Assembly: GCA_025526915.1 (NCBI GenBank)
Contig: JAHLKH010000004.1
Span: 124,001 to 188,000 of the forward strand
Origin: Entophlyctis helioformis
Taxonomy: Eukaryota; Chytridiomycota; Chytridiomycetes; Chytridiales; Chytriomycetaceae
DNA: 64,000 nt
Direction of reading: 5' to 3'
This document shows positions 45,887-59,048 of the stretch, in pieces. Position numbers and translations under genes: made by a program. Within the stretch, counting starts at the first letter, position 1. Each line of letters starts with the position of its first letter. Under the pieces are notes generated by a model, which was not told where the DNA came from, made no database searches, and worked only from the letters and a program-made list of their open reading frames with translations.

Positions 45887-47527
45887 TCAAGAAACAATGG
45901 GACGCGTATCGCGGCATCCCTCACATACCCACTGGGCAGACTGGATGCTGCTGCAATCGTGCGCCGACAGCTCGCTAGTCACAGCTGCAGCCATTGCAGC
46001 AACCGTGCCCAACGCATCAGCGGCACCAGCGCCGGCCATGAGATCCTTTGCACTGTCTTGTCGTGACGCCTTGGACGGCACCAGCCATCCTTTACAGCCA
46101 TCCTTGCGGCACAGGTGCAGTCCAAACTCTTGCACGCACTCGTCCACCATGCCATCCTTGTCGGCATCGTCTGGCCCAACACGGCCCAGCTCGTACACAC
46201 ACCGCTGGCAACGGCACTCGAAGAAGAAGCACTCGCTCGTGGTGGCCTGGCGACGCTTGATGCCAGACTCTAGTGGCAGATACGCAATCAGTGCCTCCTG
46301 TCCGGCTGCCAGGTCCTGCGTGGCGTAAAACACCATGGTCGACACGGGGTGTTCGTCGCGGGTTGCCGTCGTTTGCACGGGCACGTTCACCGAGAACGCC
46401 TGCGGGTGTTTGGCGAGTGCGCGGGTGACGTGGCCAATGTTTGGGTGGCACGCGTGGTTGAAGAAGACGGCGTCCGTGTACAGCGCCAGGCCGTACGACT
46501 GGCGCTCGGCCGTTTTGCCATGATATGCAAACGTGTAGACGCCAAACGAGTTGCATTCCTCTTTGCAGATGAGGAGCGTCATGGTGGCTTCAAGCCGTGT
46601 TGGGCGAGGGGTTTGCAGCGAGGAGATGTACTCGTATGTGGCGTCGTCGATGGCAGGGAGCACGGGCCGCAGTGGATGCAGCGATGCAAACGACGCCAGG
46701 AGAGCCGCGACGGGCGTGTACGACTGGATGAGATCCGGCGCGAATGCGCGCACATTGTCACAGAGCGTCCACAGGTGGTCGTCCAGAGTGTACGGAAGAA
46801 TCCAGTCGCTGTCTTTGGTGTCCGGAGCGCTTCCAGCGTCCGGCATGGCTGACGTGGCGCTCTGTTGGCGCTGGCGAGATTGCTCGATGCCGATGCGGGT
46901 GATGGTGCGCATGAGGAGGCGAGTGAGGTCCTGGATGTATCCCGACGATGTGGTGAACGAGTGGACTGGATCGGCCAGCCACTGGCGCATGGCAGCACAT
47001 TCGTACTGGTGGAACCGGTCGTAGTCGGTGCGAGCACACTCTGGCGAGCAGTAGCGCAGCAGACCGCAGCACTCTGCCGACGGCGGTGCATTTGTCGCGT
47101 CGGGCCGATTAGCGCGACCTGACGGACTGCCATCGACGCCAATTGCATCCTGGCCGTCGGCTGCCACAGGAGAAGCAGTAGGGCCGCGGCCGCTCGCAGA
47201 AGCAGAAGGAGCAGCAGAAGGAGCAGAAACAGCAGAAGGAGCAGCAGAAGAGCAGCAGGGAGCAGCAGAAGGAGCAGACGGAGCGCATGGAACATGGCAT
47301 CCGTAAGGCAGCAGCGGTCGAGCCGTCTGGGCCACCGGCTGCCCCTCCACAAACGCTGGCGGCCGATGACAGCCAGAGCACACAATTCCGACCGACTCCG
47401 AGTCCACAATGAATGCATAAGCGCGGGCTTCCAGGACAACCTGGCCTTTGGACACTGGCGTCTTGGTGAAGAAGCAGCGGCCCTTGACGGGGTCCATCCG
47501 GATGTCGAGCACTGACGGGGCTGCCAT
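45887..47527 (-). CDS. SET and MYND domain protein (SMYD-like lysine methyltransferase)
   Basis: Single-exon, 546 residues starting at MAAPSVLDIR. The SET domain is split by a MYND finger as in SMYD enzymes. The N-terminal SET strand is GRCFFTKTPVSKGQVVLEA. MYND ligands appear in CSGC and, after an unusually long Ala/Ser/Pro/Gln insert (about 47310-47080), in CCGLLRYCSPECARTDYDRF and Y-E-C. The cofactor/catalytic half contains VFFNHACHPNIGHV (the N-H-S-C-x-P-N motif with Ala for Ser) and GQEALIAYLPLE. The post-SET cysteines are CFFFECRCQRC, with additional C-R-K-D-G-C and C-E-G-C pairs. It may methylate histone or non-histone lysines; the substrate cannot be predicted. Met 47626 lies upstream in frame but adds nothing conserved. 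Confidence 0.82.
   Translation of the reverse strand: MAAPSVLDIRMDPVKGRCFFTKTPVSKGQVVLEARAYAFIVDSESVGIVCSGCHRPPAFVEGQPVAQTARPLLPYGCHVPCAPSAPSAAPCCSSAAPSAVSAPSAAPSASASGRGPTASPVAADGQDAIGVDGSPSGRANRPDATNAPPSAECCGLLRYCSPECARTDYDRFHQYECAAMRQWLADPVHSFTTSSGYIQDLTRLLMRTITRIGIEQSRQRQQSATSAMPDAGSAPDTKDSDWILPYTLDDHLWTLCDNVRAFAPDLIQSYTPVAALLASFASLHPLRPVLPAIDDATYEYISSLQTPRPTRLEATMTLLICKEECNSFGVYTFAYHGKTAERQSYGLALYTDAVFFNHACHPNIGHVTRALAKHPQAFSVNVPVQTTATRDEHPVSTMVFYATQDLAAGQEALIAYLPLESGIKRRQATTSECFFFECRCQRCVYELGRVGPDDADKDGMVDECVQEFGLHLCRKDGCKGWLVPSKASRQDSAKDLMAGAGAADALGTVAAMAAAVTSELSAHDCSSIQSAQWVCEGCRDTRPIVS
47186..47282. repeat. GCAGAAGGA-type minisatellite in the SET-MYND gene
   Basis: Imperfect tandem units of GGAGCAGCAGAAG. 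On the coding (minus) strand they encode Ala/Ser/Pro repeats that separate the two halves of the MYND finger. Confidence 0.85.
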
Positions 47528-47665
47528 GTCTGTGGGACTTGTATCGGTTTGTATCGGTTGAGAGTGGGTAGTGGTGAGAAGGTGATCAGACGCGCGACTT
47601 TGTGTCGCGTCGAAACGACTCTGCAAAACATCAACACCGCCACGTCAGCGGCGGCTTTATTTCAA

Positions 47666-50600
47666 TTATGTTGGGCTTGGTGCATCTGACGATCCTGCCA
47701 TAGATACCGGACTCGACACAGACGAAGACCCACACGCAGCAGGCGGAGCGCCCGAGAGTGCAAGCGCAATCTCGTCCTCCAACCGCTTGTTGGCCATCTT
47801 GAGCTGGTTGAGCTCAAACTGAAGCGAGTCGGGCTGCGCAGGACCGACATGAGCGAAAATGTCCAGATCCACAAGACCCGTGAGCAGCTCGGTGATGGAC
47901 TGGCGTTTGGACGCATGCAGTTTGGCGTGGCTGGCAGAGCCAGAGCCGGCGTCTGAGCGCTGGCTGTCGTCGCTTTTCGTGCCCGTCGTGTCCTGGTCTG
48001 CACTGTTGTCGGACATGGCGGCATCGTGGTGCGTAAAAGACGACGCAGGCGTGAGTGCAACAAACAACTCATCGGGGCCGGATCGGTGGATGGCAATGTC
48101 GGTGAGAAGAGGCGCCATTGTAGGGTTGAGGATTGTGCAAGGAAGCCGCAGCGAGACGGGCGGCGATGAATGATTAATACGGGTGGCGGCGGGGTTGGTG
48201 TGCGAGGCAGTCGAGGACGATGTGCTGGACGGCTGCTCGTAGCTGGCAAACGCAAGAGTCGAGCCGCTTATCATGGCTTGTGCAAGAGTCGGCCGGTCGG
48301 CCGGGGGGATGTAAGCAAGGAGACTCGTGCTGGTGCGGTCCTCAATGTCGCTAGGATGCGACGCCTCGTCAGACATGGTGGGGAACACACGCAGAATGAA
48401 GCCGGCACCAGACACGCGCAGGAGCAGCGTGGACGTGCTGATGCACTTGTACAGGAACGCTTGGCTGAGGTGAGCCATATGACGCTCGCGGCCAGACAGA
48501 ATGAAGCACTTGGTGCGCTTTCTGTTGTTCATCTCATACTTGTGGCCAACGATCTCGAACCATATGTACACGCCTTCGCGAGTGTGCATCCGCAGCATGG
48601 TCTCGATACGCTCTCCGACGCCGGCGTTCTTGAGCTCGCGCATGAGAGAGATGAGGTCACCGGGGTGGCAAAACTTGGAGACGTTGCGCCCGACAAGCTC
48701 CTTGGGCAAATAGTTGAAGAGCGAGAGGGATGCCGAGTCGGAGGCATACAGGATGATGCCGCGCGACGACAGAATGTGCACAAAGTCGGGGTTGGTGCGC
48801 ATGAGCTCGGCGTGTGTCGGCAGTCGTGTCGCGGCTGGTCTGCCTGATGTGTTGGCTGTGCTGCTCCGAGAGGCAGCAGCCGACGAAGATGCATGTGTGG
48901 ATGTGGAGTGGCGGCGGTTCTTGTTGTGATGGTGTGTGGGCGAGGTAACGACGGGCCTTGACGGTTGCAGTGCTGCTGGGTCTGCAGCTTGCGAGGATTG
49001 TCGAGAAGGTATGGCGGCCATGGCCGAGGCGTGGCTACTGTTGAGCACGGATGCGCCGATGGACGCGCTTGCCTGTGTCTGCGTCGCGCCGTAAGGGGTA
49101 TACGAGGATGTGCTGCTGTAGTGCAACGACGAAGATGGTGCAGCAGACGAGGGGCGGACTGACGACGGCGCCAGCGAAAAGGCATCGGGCAACTGTCGGA
49201 GTGACACAGTCTGCTGGCGCGGCTGGTGCTGATCCCAGGGAGTAACGATGTTGTTGTTGTTGTTGTTGGCACCTGGCATGTCCTCCCCAGGGTTGTAAAA
49301 GGACGACAATGACGACTGGGATTCGCCAAAGAGACCGCGATCGTAGGGCATGGACAGCGACGACGTGTTGAAGTCGTCTTCGTTGAGCTGCTGCTGCATC
49401 GGCGATCCATCCGCGTGAAGCAGCGAGGCTGGCGATATGTCGCCGTTGTCCATGGCATCTGCAGCGTTGTAGTCATTCTGGTCGAACCCGTCCAGCATCT
49501 GATTCCCACACATCATAGCGTTTGCAGTAGATTCGTGGCCTTGGACAAACGGTGACGGCACCACGGAGGCTGCGGATGATGAGTTTGGTGCCGCCGACGG
49601 TCCAGATGAAGCAGTCGCGGCGGCCGCACTTGCTGCCAAAGAAGTCGTTGACGAACCAGCGGCGGCAGCGGCAGCAGCGGCAGCGGCAGCAAGTGCAATC
49701 GAGTCTGCGCGGTCGGTTGTGATTGCCAGGACAGACGACGGGGCAATGCCCAACTGCTGGGAAGCGCTGGAGCCCGTCGAAGCGTAGACTGGGTCGAGGG
49801 CGGATGCGGACAGCGAGTAAAAGAAGGAAGAGGAGGCGGCAGCAGCAGCAGCCGTAGTGGTGGACGGCAATCGAGCCGAGCCGGGAGCAGCGATGGAAGC
49901 GGTGGCAGCGGCAGACAAAGAGCCAGAGCCAGAGCCAGCGAGCGAAGCACTGCCAGAAAGCGCGGGGGTGGGCAGTTTGCAGGCAGGCGCGGAAACGGTC
50001 CACTGCAGTGTGCGCGACGACGCAGAAGCGGCGATCGACGCGGCATCCTTTGCGCACTTGTCCAAGATCTGAATTCGCTCTGCCTTGTCCGCGCGGCGCA
50101 GATCGATCACGTACGAGCTGTCTGCGGGAGGAGCGTCGGTGGTGCGGCAGGCGAGACAGGAGCGAGGCAGGAGCGTCGGTGGCAGGTGCATGGAGCCCGA
50201 TTCACACCGCAGCGCAGGGCATCGCCAGACAGGCGGGCAGGCAGACAGGCAGACGGGCAGACGGGCAGACAGCAGAATGGTGCAGTGTTAGTCATCAAGG
50301 CACAATCTCGGGATCGGCGATCGGTGGAAGCAGCAAAGTTGCTGTGGAGCCGGCGGGAGGCGAAGCAGCCCGAGCGGCAGAGACCCTGCATCAGCCACCA
50401 GGCAGCCGAGTGGCAGCCGAGTGGCAGCCGAGTGGCAGCCAAGAGGCACCGGTTGCCGCTGCACCGGCCGGCGTCTTGGTCGCTGCCACGGCGGCCCAAC
50501 TCAGCAGCGGCGAATCTGTGCCGCTGCCGTTTGCGCGTGACTCATTTATCCGCCACGATCCACGGCCAGCACGGCGACGTTCAAGCGACGAGTGGCGCAG

Positions 50601-52058
50601 ACCGAGGCATGCATGCATGCATGCATTCATGGCCGCGTCAATGTCAATGCCATACCTTCCAGTCTGCGGAGAATGGCCTGCGATTGCTGCAGCAGGTCGA
50701 CCTGGAACCCAACAAAGTGCGTGACGAGACCCGACCCGTCTGCTGATACCGGCACAACGGTGATGAGATTCACAAACGGCTGCAGTGGCGTGCGCCATGT
50801 CAGTTGCTGTGCGCGACGGCATGCATGCAAGGGCCATGCTGACACGGCACACGGATGGCCACGCACCTCGCCGCCCTTTTTGTAGTTGATGTTAATGTAC
50901 TGGCACTCTTGGCACTTGTCGATGCTGCGCTTGAGCTCAAACACAATGTTGTTGTCCACAAACTCGCGTCGTGCTCCTTTGCTGACAATGCCATGCGGCG
51001 CTGGTGTGTAGAACGGGTCAGCACAAGTAAACGATCAGCCTGGACGACAGCAGCATGCCCGTCTTTACCTTGCAGGAACCGGCAGTTCTTGCCCATGACT
51101 TCGGCACCAGAGTATCCAGTGAGGGACTCGAATGTCTGGCTGGCATACACAATGGGCATATCATCGACCCGTGCATCCACCACAATGAAGCTCGACGCCA
51201 TGTCGACGGGACCCAAGTTGATGATGGGATTGGGACGGTTGACAACAAGAGTCTGCGCAGATCGTGTGAATGGCAGTGTTAGACACTTGAAAGGCGGGCA
51301 CAGAATGGCCACAGAATGATCGCAGCACGGGCATTGCATGGCCTGCCGGATCTGGTTGCTCACCAGAATGCTCAACATGTCAAAGCCTGGACGAAAGGGA
51401 GAGGGAGAGAGGGAGGGTCAGCCGGATGGATTGGTGCAACAGGGGGACAGTCCAATGAAGCAAATGAGAACGCACCGGTGTTGGAGTAGATGCCGTAGTA
51501 GGTGGGGGATGTGGCTCTAAGTGACGATGCAGACACAAGCGACATGTTCTCTGTGCTCGAGTCCGAGTCGGTCTGCTGCTGCTGCCTTTTCTGCTTCTGC
51601 TGCTGTTGGCCAGCGGTGATCGACGCCAGGATGGTTGCAGATGGTGTGGTTGCAGCCATGCTCGTTGCTGTTGACGGGACTGACGGAGATGTGCGAGCAA
51701 GCTTGGAGCGGTGGGCGAAGGAGTGGGCGGAAGAATGCGGAAGCGGTGGCTGCGACAGTGAAGGATCGTGCGGAGAAATAGAGGGGTGCGTCGATGCAGG
51801 CTCGGCGACGTCGAGGCGACGCTTTCTGGGGTTGACGGCGTGGGTGCCTGTGCTGGTGCCGGCGGTCGGCGTGTGCATGCTGGATGCAGACGGGCCTTGC
51901 GGCTCGCAGTCGCTTGCTGCTGCCGACACGGACGACAGCAGCTGGAAGTCGGATATGGACGAAATGGCGTTGTCAAGCAGGCAATTGGAGCTGGAGCTGG
52001 AGCTGCTGTGGATGCTGCAGGCGTTGTGCGCAGCCGGGCAGAGCGTCAGTGGATGCAT
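47666..52058 (-). CDS. wc-1: White Collar-1-type blue-light receptor (LOV-PAS protein)
   Basis: Photoreceptor/transcription regulator. The N-terminal exon is Ser/Gln-rich and includes a basic NPRKRR motif, ending PTYYGIYSNTG. The next has F-D-M-L-S-I-L and then the LOV core: RPNPIINLGPVDMASSFIVV, MPIVYASQTFESLTGYS and GKNCRFLQ, with the photoactive Cys. After an intron come REFVDNNIVFELK, INYKKGGE, PFVNLITVVPV and FVGFQVDLL; the flavin-contacting Asn, Asn and Gln positions are kept. A 534 bp intron (50122-50655) precedes the last exon. That exon has a Ser-rich stretch, PAS-B (RTNPDFVHILSSRGIILYAS, PKELVGRNVSKFCHP) and a weak third PAS. It ends with a short helical tail (QFELNQLKMANKRLEDEIAL) and no GATA zinc finger. 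The start at 52058 is uncertain. Confidence 0.87.
50122..50655 (-). repeat. Repeat-bearing 534 bp intron of wc-1
   Basis: Contains an 11-bp unit GGCAGCCGAGT repeated four times at 50401-50444, a CAGACGGG array at about 50228-50272 and a GCATGCATGCATGCATGCATTCATG palindromic run at about 50608-50632. Largest clear intron in the window; no ORF with recognisable motifs. Confidence 0.7.
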
Positions 52059-52326
52059 GCACCTGCGCAGCCGTGCATCCGTACATCCGTGCATGCACAC
52101 CAGCGGCCAAGGCACGGCCGTCCAAGCCAGCAAGGCCAGCTGGAGCCAACCCACCGACGCACCTGGACATTGGAGTGATTCCCAGCGGCGTGGAAAGTGC
52201 CGATCGGCCGACCCGAATTTTTCAAGGTCTGGCTGCTGACCATGTGAACGCAGTTCATTGTTTGCCGCAGGGCGCCAGCAGAGCAGGCACTCTCTGCGAT
52301 CACAGCGACGCAGACAGGCGCGTACA

Positions 52327-55206
52327 CTATTGCTGCACACGGCGTCGCTTGCCCATCTGGCTGCCCTGCGTCGCAATGGCGCTCTTGCGCTTGACAGCTG
52401 CCACGAGCTGCGACAGATCGGACCCTCCTGCATTCGAAGCAGCGCTGTTGTCTGCATCGGCTGATTCCTGGCCCTGTGTGCACATGGCGCGCATGTCAGT
52501 TTCTCGTGGCGGTGGTCATAGTGCTGCTGCTGCTCGCCCGATTCTCCGCAATCCTCAGCCGCAACCCCAACAATTCGAGGGAGAAACAATCGCGCATTAC
52601 CTTGGATGCCTTGGTCTTGGCCGCAGATCGGCCTTCGCCAGAGGGATCGGACTCGGCCACCATTTTGCGGCGTTTCTCAAGCAGCGCATCCATGCCCTTG
52701 GTCTTTTTGAACCTGCGCATCCGCATCGGCCACGCGTGTCAGTCCGCTGCACGACAACCGGCAACCACCCACACCATGCACGTACTGTGGATTCGTCGGG
52801 TCAATCGCAAACTGGTGGCTCTCGAGCACCGCAGAGAAACGCGGATCGGCGACATCCAGGCTAAAGTCGTCTTGCGTCTCGCCGGCACCAGCAAGCTCCT
52901 TGGCCTTCTTCTTGCTCAGCTTGGCCTTGGCCTTGCCCTTCTTGCCGGCATCCTTCTCGCCCTTGAGCACCGCCTTCATGTCAAAGTGGCGCGAGTGCGA
53001 CTGCGTCTGTCCCTCGTTGTCATCCATCAGCAGAAGCTCAAGCTCGGCACGCGACTTGGCCTCTTCTGCAGCTGCCTCCTTGCGAGCCTTGGCATCCATC
53101 TTTCCGCCCTTCTTGTCCTTTTTGCCGTCGCGCTTGCTGGCTGGCTTGCTTGGGTCCTGGCCAAACTCGTCGCCAAAGGCGTCCTTGAAGAAGGGATCGT
53201 CGCCGCGCTCAACCTCCTCGTCCTCGTCATACATGGAGTCTGGTTGCCATTCCATCGCTTGTCAGAACCATGAACGGGTTTACAGCCAACATCCCACCCT
53301 GATCATCATCCTACCCTTCTCGGCTTCGCTGCCGCTGTGCTCGTCGTCCGACTTGTTCGCCGCGGCCTTTCTGGCCTTGCGCTTTTCGCGACGCTTACGC
53401 ATGTATGCCTCAAACACAGTCTCGTTCTTGCGTGCCTGTAAACATTATCAGCAGCAGCAGCAGCAGCGATTGGAAGCGTCAGTGCCGTGCATCATCAGCA
53501 TCTCTCCGTCCTCAAGCAATCGTCCCAAGATCGGCGCTTACCTCTTCCTCCTTGCGCTTCTCAAGCAGGCTCGATGCCTTTTCAGAGAGTCCGGCCGTGA
53601 ACGTAATCTCCATGTCTTCGCCCTCATTGTCATCGCTCTTGAACCCGTTGTTGTCGCCATCGTCTGCGGACAGCAGTGCACGGTACTTGGCGCGAATGGC
53701 ATCGGCATCCTCGCCCTCGCCAAGATCGTCCTCGTCCTCGTCAGACGACGATGCCAGGTACGCCTTGAAATCCATGTCCTTGATGTCGTCCTTGGTGAAC
53801 TTGCGGCGTGTCACGCGAAGACGCTCGGGGTCCTCCTCGTCCCATGTCAGCTTGACATTGGAGTGCTGCAGCGCCTGCGTGACAAACTCGGCCGGCTCGT
53901 ACACGATCGGTGCCTCGTATGCAGCGTCGGTCGGCTCGTCGTCAAACGTCATGCCGTCCGGCACATACCGCAGATCGAAAAAGTTGGCAGACGACTCAAA
54001 CTCGGTGCCGTCGCAGGACTGGTAGATGGCGCGTGCCGTCGACACCGAGTCGCACTCGACCACGGCATAGTAGTACCGCAGTCGCTCGATCTGGTACTTG
54101 CGCAGCTTCTTGCGATCAAAGTCCTCGCCATTGTCGTCCCTTCCAAGACGCCGAGACGACGACGACGAGGCGGACGCCGACTTGCGCGACTTGCGCTCAG
54201 ACGACTCGGGCACCTCGTCCGTGAAGATCTCCTTGGGCGGACCCTCGCGCTGCTCGCGCTCCACCCGCTCCTTGCCAAAATCAGACAGGAAGATCTTGAC
54301 CGACTTGAGCGTGCCGGTCTTGGGACGGAATCCGTCAAAGACCTTGTACAGGTCCTTTGCCTTGACATGGTCCCAGTCCAGGTTCACGACTGCAAAGCGG
54401 CACGTCTCGTCGCCAATGGGCACATTCTCTTCGGCATACGGGCCAATGTTGATACCGTCGTCCTCGTCCTCGTCTTCGAATGCATCGACCTGCACGCCTG
54501 GACGTGTCCGGCGACGCACCACCGTGCCGTCTGCAGTGACCTGGTCCTGATCGTCGTCCTCTTCTTCGTCAGACGACTCGAGCAGACCCTCACCACGGGC
54601 AAGATCGAATCCAGACTGGGGCTCGCCAACAGCCGCTCTGTCGTCGTCTTCGTCGTCTTCTGCATCTTCGCCGTCCTCGCCGTCCTCATCCACAAAGTCG
54701 GCATCCTGATCGTCGGAAACGGCCTCGTCCTCGCCCTCATCCTCGCTGTCGTCTTGGGTCTTGCCGGCCACGGCTGCCTTGGCGCTGCCCTTGGCATCAC
54801 CAGCAGCCTCGTGCAAGTCCTCGTCGCCGAGCTTGTAGAACCGCTTCAGCTCGCTGCTGACCGTCGTCACCTTCTTGCGGCCGTACTTGTCGACCTTGGC
54901 TGGCGCATGCAGACACGACGGTCAGCTCCAACACACACACAGCATCGAGGGGCATTGGGGGGCATCGACGCATTGGGGGGTCGATGCAGCAGACAGCCAG
55001 CACTCACGGCCGGTGCCAGACGAGCCAAACTCCTTGGACGAGAGCATGCCCGAGAACCGCGAGTCGATGGCCAGCTTCGCGGCATCCTTCTTGGGCCGGA
55101 TGAAGCGAGGGTCGGAGTGGATGCGGGCAAAGCGGGGATCGGCCGTCACCGGCGCCGCCTCCCTGCCCTTCTTGGCGGGGATCTGCTTGCTCTTGGGGCC
55201 GGCCAT
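52327..55206 (-). CDS. ESF1: Pre-rRNA processing protein ESF1
   Basis: Nucleolar factor for 18S rRNA production. Start 55206 (MAGPKSKQIPAKKGRE) with DPRFARIHSDPRF and KLAIDSRFSGMLSSKEF, the ESF1 N-terminal box. After an intron (about 55005-54900) comes KVDKYGRKKV and a long acidic block. The conserved core follows: RFAVVNLDWDHVKAKDLYKV, FRPKTGTLKSVKIFLSDFGK, YQIERLRYYYAVVECDSVST and ARAIYQSCDGTEFESSANFF. FKAYLASSSDEDED, a Lys-rich region, and then QDDFSLDVADPRFSAVLESH-Q-F-A-I-D-P-T follow. A small exon reads FKKTKGMDALLEKRR, and the final exon ends DLSQLVAAVKRKS plus a basic tail. Stop at 52327-52329. About six exons. Very acidic/basic alternating composition is typical of the family. Confidence 0.9.
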
Positions 55207-55528
55207 GGTGCTCTTGTGGGGGGTGGGCAACCCCAACTTTTTTTTGTTTGCCGAGAATTCGTGGCCCGGCACACGGGGTCACGTGACAGCATCGAAGCCT
55301 CGTTGAGGACGACCGACGCGAAGTGGCGAGATCGGATGGAGATGGCAAGGACGGCTCTTGCCCCAATACAAGCAAGGTTCATTCGTGTCAAGGACAGATA
55401 GACAGACGATTGCACGATGCGAGACGGATCAGAGACGACAGCCCGAGACGGAGCGTCAGTACAGGCGTGTTGAAAAACAGCACCTGGGAGAGCGGCAGAC
55501 GGCCATGTGCATCCAGACACCAGCAAGG
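55207..55528. promoter_or_regulatory. ESF1 upstream region with GGGTCACGTGAC box; PAP1 3' flank
   Basis: 322 bp between the PAP1 stop and the ESF1 start, both on the minus strand. GGGTCACGTGAC lies at 55277-55288, about 70 bp upstream of the ESF1 ATG, identical to the box before P0. No gene seen. Confidence 0.5.
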
Positions 55529-58821
<3,293 letters not shown>

Positions 58822-59048
58822 GGCTGTTGGTGTTCCTGGTGTTGGTGTTGGTGTTGGTGTTGCTTTGGGCGGTCGGTGGTGGAATGCAGATGGCAGGAGG
58901 CCGGCTGGCGGGTGGATGACGGGCTGCTGGTTGGCGGGTGGATGGATGACAGGCGGCTGGCTGACAGGCGGCTGGCTGGCGGGTCGTTGCCAAAGGTCGT
59001 CTAGCACGACTTTGACGATTACACGGAAACCACACGACGATCGACACA
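58822..59048. promoter_or_regulatory. Divergent PAP1 / CCDC57-like promoter with GGTGTT array
   Basis: 227 bp head-to-head spacer. A TGGTGT hexamer array lies at about 58836-58862, and an imperfect minisatellite of GGCTGGCGGGTGGATGAC-like units at about 58900-58985. No other signal. Confidence 0.45.

Noticed and set aside
50401..50444. 11-bp tandem units, considered as CRISPR-like
   Set aside because: Direct head-to-tail units without spacers, inside a spliced intron of a eukaryotic gene.
52900..55401. 833-codon open frame on the plus strand
   Set aside because: It is antisense to ESF1. The GAC/GAG-rich acidic codons of ESF1 read as GTC/CTC on the other strand, giving a long Val/Leu-rich artefact with no motifs.
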